Made by a program: the position numbers and the translations under genes
DNA from: Alopecurus myosuroides
Taxonomy: Eukaryota; Streptophyta; Magnoliopsida; Poales; Poaceae
NCBI GenBank assembly: GCA_028641055.1
Contig: CM054057.1
Span: forward strand, 723,255,931-723,319,930
Direction: 5' to 3'
DNA length: 64,000 nucleotides
The notes under the pieces: model-generated
Told to the model about the DNA's origin: nothing
Databases searched by the model: none
The model's input: the letters and a program-made list of their open reading frames with translations, nothing else
Shown here: piece by piece, positions 34,166-45,200 of the stretch
Layout of the letters: each line of letters starts with the position of its first letter
Position numbering within the stretch: the stretch's first letter is position 1

Positions 34166-35077
34166 CTAGGAATCAAATTTATTTAGCAGTAGATGGGAAA
34201 TGGAGAGGGTGAAGTAGAATAGCATTTACAAGTGTGCAGTCCAGATTAGCCGAACAAGATGGGCAGCACAAGGAGCTCATCGGAGGTTGCGGCGCGGTTG
34301 TGAGATGTGGCTCTAGTGGGCTCAGCGGGATGGAGAAAGGTCCTGGTTGCTACCGGCTTGCTGGCTGTAGGATGGAGGAGCTCACGGTCTTCAGCGGCCA
34401 CGTCACGCGAGGGGCAGATCAGTCGTCTTGTGGTTCTTGGAGCGCGCCGGCAACGAGAAGTGGTGATCGTGCGAGCATCCTACACCGCCATGCCCAAACC
34501 TCGAGGGGGCCAGAGCGACTTCGATACACCTCTACCCGACATGGATCGTTGTGTTTTCTGGGGGTTTGCCCGGCCAAAACCGGCCTATCAAATGCCCTCC
34601 TGGTGGTTTGGCTTGTTTTTTACTGGGTCGGAAAAACACACAACGAATCATGTCGGTATGTTGCTGCCAAACGAGGCCTAAGCGATTTGCTCGGACTCCG
34701 GCGCTTCCTCACCATCATCCGCCCTGAGGTGATCATCGATTGCCCGCAAACGACAATAATCATCCGCCCTCGGTGGCGGGTCCACTAATAGTGCCCGGTT
34801 GCCTTGGCAGGGTGTTTTCCTCCATTGCGGAAACAAAAACCCGAAAGAAATGGTGGGCAAACAAACATAATGAAGTCCAAACCGCATATGAGAGTAGGAT
34901 TCAATCACAAGTAGGGCAGCATAAACCTGGATCACATTTACACCGCTGGCCAAATAACATAATAAAGATCCAGACAAAGTACACGATTAATGAGCTGGTA
35001 TGAACACAGTAGCCAACGACACAGCTGGATTGATGAAAGAAAACACAAGCAAGAATATGTCGAAAGCTTGGCAGCAG
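34166..35077. other. Unrecognised unique-looking sequence
   Basis: Open frames of 124-184 codons on the plus strand (34234-34788) and 99 on the minus strand (34678-34977) show no domain I know. A phrase near 34655-34680 (GCTGCCAAACGAGGCC) resembles ends of small hAT-type elements, but no partner end was found. The part adjacent to 35077 is probably the 3' UTR of the small minus-strand gene. Confidence 0.3.
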
Positions 35078-35317
35078 CTATGGCGATGTGCCGGAGCTGC
35101 CTCCTCCCGAAGATGCATCGAGTGGACCGTCGACGTGAATATTGATAGTGCCGTCAGCCCCGAATTGGACATCAAACTTGGTGTTGGTGGCGTCGAGGCT
35201 GACCTGCTGCAGCAGCCTTCTCCGGGGAACAGCCAGCGGCACATGGAGCTCGCCGGAGATCGCCCCGGCAACGATGACGCAGACCAGGAGCATGAGGAAG
35301 AAGGTGCTCCGAGCCAT
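35078..35317 (-). CDS. Small secreted protein of unknown function (79 aa)
   Basis: Minus-strand single-exon gene. The ATG at 35315-35317 is preferred because nothing earlier in frame is a standard start. Residues 1 to about 22 form a classic signal peptide (MARSTFFLMLLVCVIVAGA), so the product should enter the secretory pathway. The mature part has a basic PRRRLLQQ patch near residue 32 that could be a processing site. It then has a polar stretch with DATNTKFDVQFGADGTINI that looks like beta strands, and a Gly/Ser-rich tail. There are no cysteines in the mature part, which argues against defensins, thionins and lipid-transfer proteins. A TATA box lies at 35473-35480. The leader was hit by a LINE-tail insertion. 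I do not recognise a family. This is the best candidate for an ordinary host gene here. Confidence 0.6.
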   Translation of the reverse strand: MARSTFFLMLLVCVIVAGAISGELHVPLAVPRRRLLQQVSLDATNTKFDVQFGADGTINIHVDGPLDASSGGGSSGTSP

Positions 35318-35337
35318 CACCTACGGCTTTCTAACAG

Positions 35338-35389
35338 GCCGTGTGCATCCACTGGATGCAGAGGCTGGGCTTTTCCGTTTCAAAAAAAA
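35338..35389 (+). mobile_element. 52-bp LINE 3' tail insertion with 14-bp target duplication
   Basis: CGGCTTTCTAACAG at 35324-35337 is repeated exactly at 35390-35403. Between the copies lie 52 bases that include GGATGCAGAGGCTGGGC and end in eight A residues. Long target duplications and an A tail are the marks of LINE-type retroposition with extreme 5' truncation. It sits in the 5' leader of the small secreted-protein gene, in opposite orientation to it. Confidence 0.85.
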
Positions 35390-35472
35390 CGGCTTTCTAA
35401 CAGCTAGCAGGATGGAGGATGGAGGATGGATGGATTGCAACGGTGTCTAGCTGACCAGGGGTGGCTCCTTTA

Positions 35473-35480
35473 TATTTATA
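35473..35480 (-). promoter_or_regulatory. TATA box of the small secreted-protein gene
   Basis: On the minus strand TATAAATA is followed by TAAAGGAGCCACC, so transcription should start near 35445. The leader would be about 128 bases now, and about 62 before the LINE-tail insertion and its target duplication. Confidence 0.55.
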
Positions 35481-35760
35481 TCACATACATATACAAACGT
35501 ATCGCCATCTATACTATATATGATTTGATGCGCCTATCTTGGGATTCTGATTTGCTTACCGTTTTAATATTTCATAAAAATCCTTACGAAATCCCTTCTG
35601 ACACGCTTACGGATATGTGTCATCACCCACGCTGTACTCTTTCAGTGCTAGCTGGTGGCCGTTGACGCTACACATTTTTTTGCATTAAGAAAAAGGGATC
35701 AAGTCTTTCACGCCTCCACATTGTTTTTTTGGCAAAACAGACTTGTAGCTACACAGGCAC
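35481..35760. other. Upstream region of the small gene, no gene seen
   Basis: AT-rich sequence with TATACTATATATG near 35511. No further element or coding region is recognised. Confidence 0.35.
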
Positions 35761-36235
35761 ATGAATACGAATTACTGGTTCCCAACGGCCCACATTTTTA
35801 CACGATCAAAAGTTGTTCGTCTAGTGAGCAAAAAGATGAGAATTCAAATCGCAGAGGATTTTCTGTTGGAGCAGGCACGCAAGCAATTCGTGTATGGTTT
35901 CAAGACGCCGCTGCCTGCATCGTCTGTTCAGGCGCTTTCCCAGCTTTTCAAACTGAACATGCCGAGCCTTGTAGCTGTTGACGACGCACTCTTTGGCCAC
36001 GCTGGTCCGGGAGTGTAGAGATCACGCCTTTAGCGGAGTAGTTGGCCAGCGCCTAGTTTTTTTCTGCCCTGTCCGGCATCTTTTCGGGATGGCGGGGGCC
36101 GAGTAGAAGATATGACCGGCTGTGTTTTCAGCCGGTTTTGTACCTTCTTTTTTTCATTTTGGCCTAGGCCTCTCATGTTTTCTCCTACTATATCAATATA
36201 CAAGGCAAAACTTTTACCTTTGTTTCAAAAAAAAA
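35761..36235 (+). mobile_element. Retroposon 3' end with poly(A)
   Basis: An 85-codon plus-strand frame (35761-36018) ends LFGHAGPGV. It is followed by a 3' tail (ACTATATCAATATACAAGGC and TTTGTTTCAAAAAAAAA) closely alike to that at 34090-34160. I infer a 5'-truncated LINE-like element. A possible short target duplication (GAATACG near 35764 and 36241) is too weak to rely on. The reading frame may be the end of its ORF, but I do not recognise a domain. Confidence 0.45.
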
Positions 36236-36309
36236 GTTAAGAATACGCTAGATCTTCATTTTGACGCGTACTATTATGGGGCAAATGATTCGGCTCATTA
36301 TTGGTCACA

Positions 36310-36362
36310 CCCTCTGCTGCTTCAAAAATGAAGCCTTATTCGGGATTTGAAGTAGCAGAGGG
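36310..36362. repeat. Short hairpin, 17-bp arms
   Basis: CCCTCTGCTGCTTCAAA at 36310-36326 pairs with TTTGAAGTAGCAGAGGG at 36346-36362 with one mismatch, around a 19-base loop. It touches the start of the CACTA terminal region that follows. It could be the remains of a small inverted-repeat element. Confidence 0.7.
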
Positions 36363-37334
36363 TAGTGGAAATGGGGCTCTAGTCCCGGTTGGTAAGAGCC
36401 TTTAATACCGGTTTTCCAACTAGGACTGTCCAGTTGGGGCCAAAGTCTCCCCCTCTTGTCTCAACAGGCCACGGGCCGGCACTAAAACCAATCCACGTGG
36501 ACGCGGCGCAGTGATCGGGCTGCGGGACCTTTATTCCTGGCTTGTAAAAGAACCCGGGACAAAAGGTCACCACGTGTCAATGTTGCATCGCATGACTAGA
36601 GAAATCTTTTGTCCCGCTTTCTTTACAAACCGGGACTAAATATCCCGTGGGATTTTGGGTTTGGGAGTTTTGGGGTCTAGAGTTTTGTTAAGGTTTTCAT
36701 GGTACTACGTACGAAGTGTACACGTTGATGCATACATATAATATCAAATCGCCTACAAATATTGTATTACATTGCACCTTTTCAACAGTCACCAAGCGTT
36801 TTACATCGCTCGCCGTCCTCTCTATCGTCGCCGGTATTACAAGAATCTCTGGTACGTTAGAGCTAGATCTCATGTGTTTGCTAGTTGAACTCTCCCAATA
36901 GAGGTATGACATGCTCTAACAAAAATCCGGCCAACTCCTCTTGAATTCCTCGTATGAGGGTTTGTGGTAGAAGCTTCTCCCGCATGTCTTGCATCTTTAA
37001 AGAAGGAGAGAAAAATGAATATTTGAGTGGTTTGTGCACATATGAAGGAAACTCAACAAAATTTCTGGTAATAGAATAAAACCGTGAATATTGTTTACGT
37101 ACCTCCATTTGTCTTACATCCTTGCGCCGCTCACTAGTCGTCATGCGAATATACTCGCAAATATAGTATCCACATAAGTTTGTCCCTTTTTCTGTCTCAA
37201 CCACTTTACGAGAATATAATTCAATCAAATAATAGTAATGCATGGTAATGATATTCAAACTAGAATCAAAGAGATGCGCGAACATAGGAAGCTCAAATGG
37301 GGCACCTGTATGAAATACCGTACATTTTAGGTAC
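36363..37334. mobile_element. CACTA fragment with AGTCCCGGTTGG-type subterminal repeats
   Basis: From 36363 the sequence carries CTAGTCCCGGTTGGTAAGAG, AATACCGGTTTTCC, CCCGGGACAAAAGG and AAACCGGGACTAAAT words in both orientations, typical of a common grass CACTA group. The terminal CACTA itself is eroded (GTAGTGGAAATGGGG). It contains the end of a minus-strand Ulp1-like gene and stops at the next CACTA start at 37335. Confidence 0.65.
36881..37285 (-). pseudogene. Ulp1-like protease C-terminal exons of CACTA element
   Basis: On the minus strand one exon (about 37285-37103) encodes EKGTNLCGYYICEYIRM, the Cys-Gly segment of Ulp1/SUMO-protease-type enzymes. It ends in a MEG|GTACGT-like donor. 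A second exon begins at an AAAG acceptor near 36997 with MQDMREKLLPQTL and ends at a stop at 36881. The catalytic Cys is kept in this copy, unlike the copies near 23190 and 33440. The front of the gene with the His and Asp residues is missing, because another CACTA element abuts at 37335. Confidence 0.75.
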
Positions 37335-40300
37335 CACTAGCAGAGAACATAACTTTTTCCCCAGTTGGGGGGGAGGGGGGGGTTATGCACCGGCTAGCCA
37401 ACCGGGTTTGCCAAACCCGGGCTAAAGCCCCCCCCCCCCCTTAGGCACCGGTGGGCTTACCAGCCGGGGTAAAAGAGTTGCCCACGTGGGCTCTGCGCAG
37501 CGAGCAGGCTGGCACCCATTTACCCCGGTTCGTCACACCAACCGGGGTAAAAGGTTCCCTTCCGCGGCAGAGTTTTGGGTGTTTCTCTGCCGCGGCAGAG
37601 TTTTGGCATGTTTTTTTGTGGGCTTTTTTTGGGGTGTTTTTTGTGTTGTTTTCTTTTGGGTGTTTTCATTTAGGCTGTAAATGACATATTTGTTCCATAT
37701 TGACAGTAATCATCATAAAGATCATTGCATGCATTGATATCATCAAAAGTTCATTACATTGATCTCATTTAGATCATTTCATCTGAACACACTTATACAC
37801 ATTGAGACCATCTACATACATGCATGCATATCATTGTTTATAATGGAATGGTCCATTTGGATCTATGACTTCGTTCAGCAAAAAACCCGCCAAACCCTCT
37901 TGAATTTCCTATAAGCGGTCATTCGGTAGGAGCTCCTCCCGTAGATCCTGCAGCGTTAAATTTGTCCTTCTTTTCAACCGCTCATTCACGATTGTCCTTA
38001 TGTTCACCATGGCATAGAATCCACATAAATTTGTTCCCTATAGCTGCTTAGGGCACTTTACGAGAAATAGAGTTGAATCAAATAATGCTCAACCAATTAA
38101 AGAGAGATGCGTGAATGTAGCAAGTACTACTTACGATGAGTGTATCAATTTGCATATCCACCTCCGTTAAACCGGCTTGTTGCTTCCTGGACCGCTTCCA
38201 AGCCCATGTCCAGGAAAGAAAAAAAGAATAAAGGGGTCATCGTACGATAATGATTCAACAAAAGGGGACGGTATAGTGCGGCAACGATTGAACTTACTTT
38301 GTGAGCATTGAAATAATGGGCGTGTACTCCTTTTGTTCTTTATGCATAGAGTCCATGAGGTCAACTGCTCTGGTGTCAACGTGAATGTTGAAAAGAATCG
38401 AGTGGAAACTGCACACGTTTATATACATAGTCATGCATAACTCATCAGTTACACTTAACACCAACTTAGCAAAATAGAAATGTGAAGGAATATGCATAAG
38501 ACAGTAACACTCAGCCTTGTCTGTAAGGAAATAGTATTTCACTACAGTGAAATTGTTTCGTCAAAAACATAACGATGTTATCCTCCGTGATTTGAGGGTA
38601 TTGCCCTAAAATGAAATCATTGACGACATATGGGTCAATGAACCCAATGCCATCGTTTCCATTACATTCCCGAAGCTTCAATCTGCATAGTATATATCGT
38701 ACAGTGAGGATAATATAAGAAGCAATGATCGAACAAGCTAAGGTAGAGACTTAAAGACAATAGGTGCTGATGAGAGATTAGTCGAGGGCGTCTAGATTAT
38801 AGAAGAAAAAATATCTTAAAAATCAATACATGCCGAGTCCTCGCGGAAGTAATCCTCATGTCTAATTTTCACCATGAGTTGGTCTTGCCCGGCCTTTGCG
38901 CTTTGGACATACCACTTATGCAGTTGACGCTTCAATGTTGTCATAGAGTCGAGCAGATCGGGTCTGACGAGAGACTTCCCTAACTCATATTTCCATGCCA
39001 AATCAGCCTTTGAGATGGACCTGTCGCAATCTCTTAACAAATTCTCAACTGTTATACCACAATCTCAGGCAAACCTCGTACCTGATTCCATATCAACTGG
39101 CTTGGATGGAATCTGTGTAGTGGCAACACCTTGAGCGGGGGGCGATTGATTTGGCTACTCCCCGAGCTGGGGAATTGTGTTCCCCGTCTTCCTAACTTTG
39201 TTGTAAGTCATCAATAATCCGCGATCATAGTCACATGGCAGATTCAACTGAACTTCGGATGGCATTTCCAGCATATTCTTGAAGTGCTTCTTTACTGTCG
39301 GATCTATTGGTTCCTTTGGCGGATCCGAGGGTTTCTTTCCCCACGCAGACATCTGACGTTGCGTGTACGAAGTCACCTACATATGGGTGTCCACATCATT
39401 CATTTTGTAAGACAACATTTCTTGGGGTAGCTTGGGTTTCTTCTTCGGAGTAGGTTTCTTCTTTGGGGAAGACTTAGAGGCAGCAGCCTTCCGCCTAGAG
39501 GACTTAGTGGGCGGCGGAGTCGGCTCAGGTATCGGAGATCGAGCCAGACTCGAGCTGCTGACGTCCATGGCGTCGACATGTGCTGGCGAGGATCGAGTCG
39601 GACTCGTTGTAGGTGGTTGTCCTGGCGGTGGACTGCGTCTCGGAGAAGTAGGTGGCGGTGGTGGCGGCGGACATCTAATCGGAAACACTATGCCTTTGTT
39701 TATCCATTGTATGATGGAATTGACGGCTTCTCCCAGTGTCTCTACCCCATCACCTCCGGGGATGTCAAGCCGCATTATCCTCCAAGCTGCATGAACATCA
39801 TCCACACCGACACGAGCATAGCCAGGTGTAATCGGACGGCCATGGCAGGTCGCTCCCTCTACACAAGGTAAAGCATAGCCGTCCGCCACCTTGATGGATA
39901 CGTTCGAGATCAACACGTATAGCTCACAACTTTTCTTCTCCTTGATTGCATCCACGGCCTTCGTCCATTGCAGTGCCAACTGGGACCTCCGTTGAAGCCA
40001 TGTTGTTCCGGCGTTGAGATGGGCCTGCTTCGTCGAATATAGGGTCTTGCTCCTCGGAGCGCCGTGAAGTAAGCTCATTAATCTGTTGTTACTGCCGCAT
40101 AACTGCGGCTTCCAAGAAACCAACCCGTTCTTCGACATGCGCCTCCTTCCGTCTCTTTCCTCTCTCTCGGCTTCTATATGGATATTGACAATCTTCCTTC
40201 TTAAACCCAAAGCACCACAGATATCGTTCCTTGCCTCGTGTCCAGCCGTCATTTTTCGGATTCTTGAGGGCCTTTGATAGATCGTCATTCTCTCGATCCG

Positions 40301-40600
40301 ACTTGAACTCTCCCGCTTGAACCTCTTTGAAAAATTTCTCAGGTGCCGCAAAGGGGGCCTTAATTTTTTCAGTCATAATACGGTTCCCTTCTGCATCAAA
40401 CGTTGCCCAATGCCAAAGTAACCAATTTCTTGACCTCCGCGGAAATTCATGTGTACCTAGAATGATTCCCTCCTCTCGCAAATCTCCCTCAAGTTTGTCA
40501 AACTTCGGCACTGCAACTCTCTAGCCACCTGAACCCATTTTATGGTGATATATCTTCTTTGCCGCATTTGCCCCATTCTTTGCTGACCTTTTCTAACCCT
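37335..40600. mobile_element. Second abutting CACTA fragment, start at 37335
   Basis: CACTAGCAGAGAAC at 37335 is a CACTA-type start. It is followed by ACCGGGGTAAAAG and AACCGGGTTTGCC words in direct and inverted order (37385-37560), a run of about 15 C at 37427-37440 and a repeated GCCGCGGCAGAGTTTTGG. Coding pieces of a minus-strand gene fill 37850-40523. The right part is lost at the copia LTR near 40600. Confidence 0.7.
37850..40523 (-). pseudogene. Second CACTA gene with Pro-rich linker and Ulp1-like domain
   Basis: Minus strand, 5' to 3'. 40523-40080 encodes PKFDKLEGDLREEGIILGTH and FGFKKEDCQYPYRSRERGKRR. After a frameshift near 40000 comes CELYVLISNVSIKVADGYALP, a Pro-rich then Lys-rich linker (39430-39690), and a stop at 39377-39379. 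It reads on in the same frame with MSAWGKKPSDPPKEPIDPTV and QLGE-stop. Then come KADLAWKYELGKSLVRPDLL (39040-38816), IGFIDPYVVNDFILGQYP (near 38620), the DLMDSM Asp box (near 38350), and GTNLCGFYAMVNIR (about 38042-37990) holding the presumed catalytic Cys. This exon order is standard for grass CACTA Ulp1-type genes. At least two stops and one frameshift make it inactive. Confidence 0.8.
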
Positions 40601-40614
40601 TTTCCGCTTAGAAG

Positions 40615-42264
40615 ACACCCGAAGGGCCAAGATCTAATCTAGGATATGTAAGAAACAGGGAGAAAGAGAATCTTACGGAGAACATACCCTCGAAGACACA
40701 AAGCGTTATGAGATCGAATCTCGTTGTTGGCGTAGTCGTCCTCACACCGATATCAAGACCGAGAAGATGTGCACCGCAATCCGGCGGTGCCTCCGTGATC
40801 GGTCACACGTACAGCTTGATGACGACCTCCGTTCCCTCGATCCAGCGGGGAAGCGGAAATAGAGAATCCTTCGGAAATCCAGCAGCACGACGGCATGGTG
40901 TGGTGGAGAAAACTTTGTTCAGGGCTTCACCAAGCGCATGAACATGAGGTGGAGCAGCGGGAGGAGGGAGGTGGAGATGACACCAAGTGTGTGGAGGAGG
41001 GAGAGCTCTCACCCTCGTTTTATATGGGAGGGGGAGGCAGCCCAAGGGGGTGCGGCCAGCCCATGGTGGTGCCCCACCTCTTCCCTCATCATGTGAGTGG
41101 ATTCTCCACTCACACCCACTCATCCTCCACTTAAACTCCACTCAAAAATCCCAAAGGTTTTTCTTTAATAAATAAATAATAAAAATTATTTCTTTATTTG
41201 AGCATTTATTAATTCTATTAACAAACATTTGCATATAGCACCTCGAATCATTTATTTATTCTATTAACAAACATTTGCATATAGCACCTCGAATCATTTA
41301 TTAATTCTATTAACAACCATTCGATGGAAAACCCCTTGAACTATTTCAAATTTACCCAAAACGATTTCGGTGTTGTCCAAACTTTTCTCCGATATTCCGT
41401 ATCCTCTCAAATGCGTCATCGAACCTTAAGTGTGTCACCCTATGGTTCGCGAATAATATAGACATGATCGAGACACCTCTCCGATCAATAATCAACAGCG
41501 TGATCTGGAGATCCGTGATGACTCCTATATATTCAACGATGAATCTCGTGATCGTGTGAACCATCAACGTCGTGACTAATTCCCTTTGTATCGCGATATT
41601 TTACTTGTCCAAGATTCGGTCATTGGTATCAACCATGCCTTGTTCGATCTCGTTACCGAAAAGTACTCTTTTACTCGTTCCGTGATATGACATCCATTTT
41701 ACCTAGTCACGTGGTTGCAAGCGGTGTCGATGTGATATCACCGAGAGGGCCCAGATTATATCTCTCCGTCATTTGGATGGACAAATCCCACTCTTGATCC
41801 ATGAGCTTCAACTAATACTTTCCGAATACCCAACATCACCTTTATAGTCACCCTGTTGCGGCGTGACGTTTGATGGCATCAAAGCACCCTTCCGGTATTA
41901 GTGATTGACATGATCTCATGGTCTAAGGAATAAGTTACTTCGTATGCAAGATATAACAATATAAACTAAATGACTTGATCGTATTGTTATACTTAATTCC
42001 GGTCTATGTTCATCACATCTTCTTCCTATGACATGACCCCGTTATTAACAACATCCAATGTTCATGATCAGGAAACCTGGATCATCTATTAATCAATGAG
42101 CTAGTTAAAAGAGAGGCTTTACTAGGAACTGTTGTTTGTTTATTAAACAACATGCATCAACGTTTACGGTTAATATAATTCTAGCATGAGAAATAAAAAT
42201 TTATCATAAATAAGGAATAAGATAATAACCATTTTATTATTTCCTCTAGGGCATATTCCCTTCA
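40615..42264 (-). repeat. 3' LTR of the copia element
   Basis: Aligns with 47177-50677 minus its LINE. Compared with that copy it has an extra tandem unit at 41212-41303 and seems to lack, or to have diverged in, the last ~48 bases. The minus-strand reading begins at 42264. Confidence 0.85.
41212..41303. repeat. 46-bp tandem duplication inside the 3' LTR
   Basis: ATTCTATTAACAAACATTTG starts at 41212 and again at 41258, period 46, with a partial third start at 41304. The partner LTR has a single copy near 47820-47870, so the duplication arose after insertion. Confidence 0.9.
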
Positions 42265-45200
42265 GTCCCCCACTTGCACTAGAGTCTATAATCTAGTCTG
42301 TAAGAACTTAACACATATGGTGTTCCAGTGTTATTACCATGCTTCGCATGTGGTAAACATAATCAAAAGATCTGACATGTTCAGATCCTATTGTATTTGC
42401 ATGTTCTTTGCGTCTACAAGCATCACTCATTCTCTAATGAGATGGATTTGTATATATTTGGTCAACCGGTGAGACCTTAATTCCTCAGTTTAAACTAATA
42501 TTACTAACATTATGAAAATGTAGCTTCATAGTGTTAGCATTCTTGGAAATTCAGCAAGCTCAATAAAGAACTCCTTGACCCAAAATACTCGTATTATTTG
42601 TTGTCAACACAACAATATACTTAGCTTTTGTTGTAGTACCCGTCACAATACTTTAATTTTAAAACTCATTCAAATCCAGTATGGAACTTTCTTCCCCCCA
42701 ATTGTGCTACCCTTCATCAGATATTTTAATTGAGATAAAATTATTGGAATAGATGAAAAGACTATTAGTGTAACATATTACGACAAATAGTTTTTCATTA
42801 CTACATAGGAAAACACATCATTAGCATTTCTAAAAATTGCATAAGGATCTCTCCCACTATTGTCTAATCATCATATGAATTATCCTGCTATAACATTCTA
42901 TAGAATAGACTCATCTGGTTGTGTACATAGCATGGAACACATGACTTACAAATCTCAATTTCAATTTTGCTCATCATGTGTCAAAACACTTGAATATTGC
43001 TCAATTCTTTTCCATGCGCAAGAACTCCTTGTCATTTCGATGTTGACTCACTTCAATATTTTATCTATGTAATTTGGCTTCAATCATATCAGACGCTTCA
43101 ATCTATCTCTTATAGATATCAATATGAAAATCTTAACCTTGTTAATTTAAAATACATATTTTCCAATCAACCATATGTCATCTACATAAAGCATTAGAAA
43201 TATGTCATAGCGCTCCCACTTAATTTCTTGTAACTCTACAAGCATCTTTATCGTTCATGATGGAATCAAAATCTTTTGGTAACTTCATTACGGTTAAGAT
43301 TCCAACTTCGTTGTGCTCACTTCAACCATTGAAGTGTGCATACTTTTCCAGCAACCTTTTTGAATTTTACAAAACTCTCAGACTGTGTCAAGTACACATC
43401 CTCGATCAAACTTCCTTGAGAGGAAAGTTGGTTTTTTGTTATTCAACTTCCATATCATAATATGTAACTTTTTCTAGAAATATCCGCAAAGACTAAAGCA
43501 TCTCTAGGAAGATCAAAATCTTGTAGTAGTCAACTCTTTGAACTTCGTCGAAAACATCTTTTCGACAAGTACAACTTTTAAAGGATATAAAAATCCATCT
43601 CTTTGTTACTATATAGACCCGTTTTCTATCGTTAGGAATCATGCCTTTTGAAAGAACTACCAAGTCACATACTTGATATTCATACAGGCATACTATTGCG
43701 GATACCATGACTCATAGTCAATTTTACGAAGTCAGGGCCCATCATTTGCTTCCTTTATAAGTTCCAGGTCCTTTGTTGTCAAAACAACACTCTACTCTTC
43801 AACCACAAGTTGGTCTAAGTACAAAGTTTTAGGACTTTTGTAGTTCGGTTCGCAAACTCTTTCGAAGTATCTACAATACATGTAGTGTCTTCTAGTTTGT
43901 CAAAATAGGAAACCCTAGAACAACTTCTAGTGTTGTGCTACTCTTGACATGGTAACAAAGATTCTCTAATCTCGTTGAGTTTGTATTTTCCTCCCACTCA
44001 CTTGTTTCGCAAGAACTACTTTTTCAAGAGATCAACCCTTTCTAACAAACTACATTTGTCTTTGGTTCGGTGATAGGAGAAATACCCAATGGATTCGTTG
44101 GGATAACCTTATAAACAAATTTGTATCCTATTTTGGTTGTAAACATTTTACACATGATATGCATACCAAACCTTGAGAAAAAGACAACTCGGGTCACTAC
44201 CCAAACCATAACTTGTATGGTGTCAACTTCAACGGATCATGATGGCGCTCTTTTCAGTGTAAAAGATGTTGTCTCTAATGTACAAATTACAAAATTATAA
44301 TGGTTTATTTATATTACCATGCAAACAAGGTTTAATTTTGTCTCTTGAACACTCCAAACTAATGTGGGGTTATTCGAGTTGTATAAGTTGTAGAACAATT
44401 CTGGAACTCCTCAAGTATTTTGCTAAATTTGTAACTCAAACTTTATCCTTTATGATCCAATCATAAATACTTCATTATCTTGTTACGATGATTTTTCACT
44501 TCATACTAGCAATAGTTTGAACCAATTAAAAAATGTCAAACTTTGTTCTCTTTAAATAGATATACTCATATATCTACTTAAATCATCGACGAAATTTTAT
44601 GAAGGAAAAATTAATCCACCACACACGACTACACATAATGGACTATATACATCAATATGTATAAGCTCCACTAAATTAGTCGTCCATTCTACTTTGGCCT
44701 ATGAACGGAAATTTAGTCATGTTTTTGAAGAGGTCTCACAAACGTCAATTTATTCAAAAAAAAATTACTCTGGAAGTCCATTAACATGGAGTTCCTTCAT
44801 GCTTTCCTTTCCGATATGAACTAAAATGTTGGTGTCAAATTTAAGTAAAATTCTTTTACGTCTTGCAACGTTTAGCATTTAGTCTTATAGATGTTTACTT
44901 TACCAACACGATTTATATTAACTCATCCATAAATTATGGAATATGGTCATAGTTTGAACAATCTTATTTGTTCTTACAAAAGACCGGAACAAAATAACAA
45001 CTTATTAAGTTCTCAAAATAAATCTTGAATGTTTGGTTCAATACAACAATGAACACAATAACACTTTATTTCTGTTCTTGTCATGATCGATCCCACATCT
45101 ACTACTAGTTCCTTTTAGGCCCTTGTATTTCTTGCATTGTGTTGCTTTGTATGACAACTCATACCAACCAATATGGTATCAAAATACCCAAAAAATACTT

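Noticed and set aside
34655..34681. hAT-like small element end (GCTGCCAAACGAGGCC)
   Set aside because: No second terminus and no 8-bp target duplication found.
34234..34788. 184-codon plus-strand frame
   Set aside because: No recognisable domain, overlaps another equally long frame; kept only as unrecognised sequence.
41761..43200. Separate host genes in the copia inner region from small frames
   Set aside because: Frames are short, on the wrong strand or broken, and lie between LTR, PBS and purine tract of one element.
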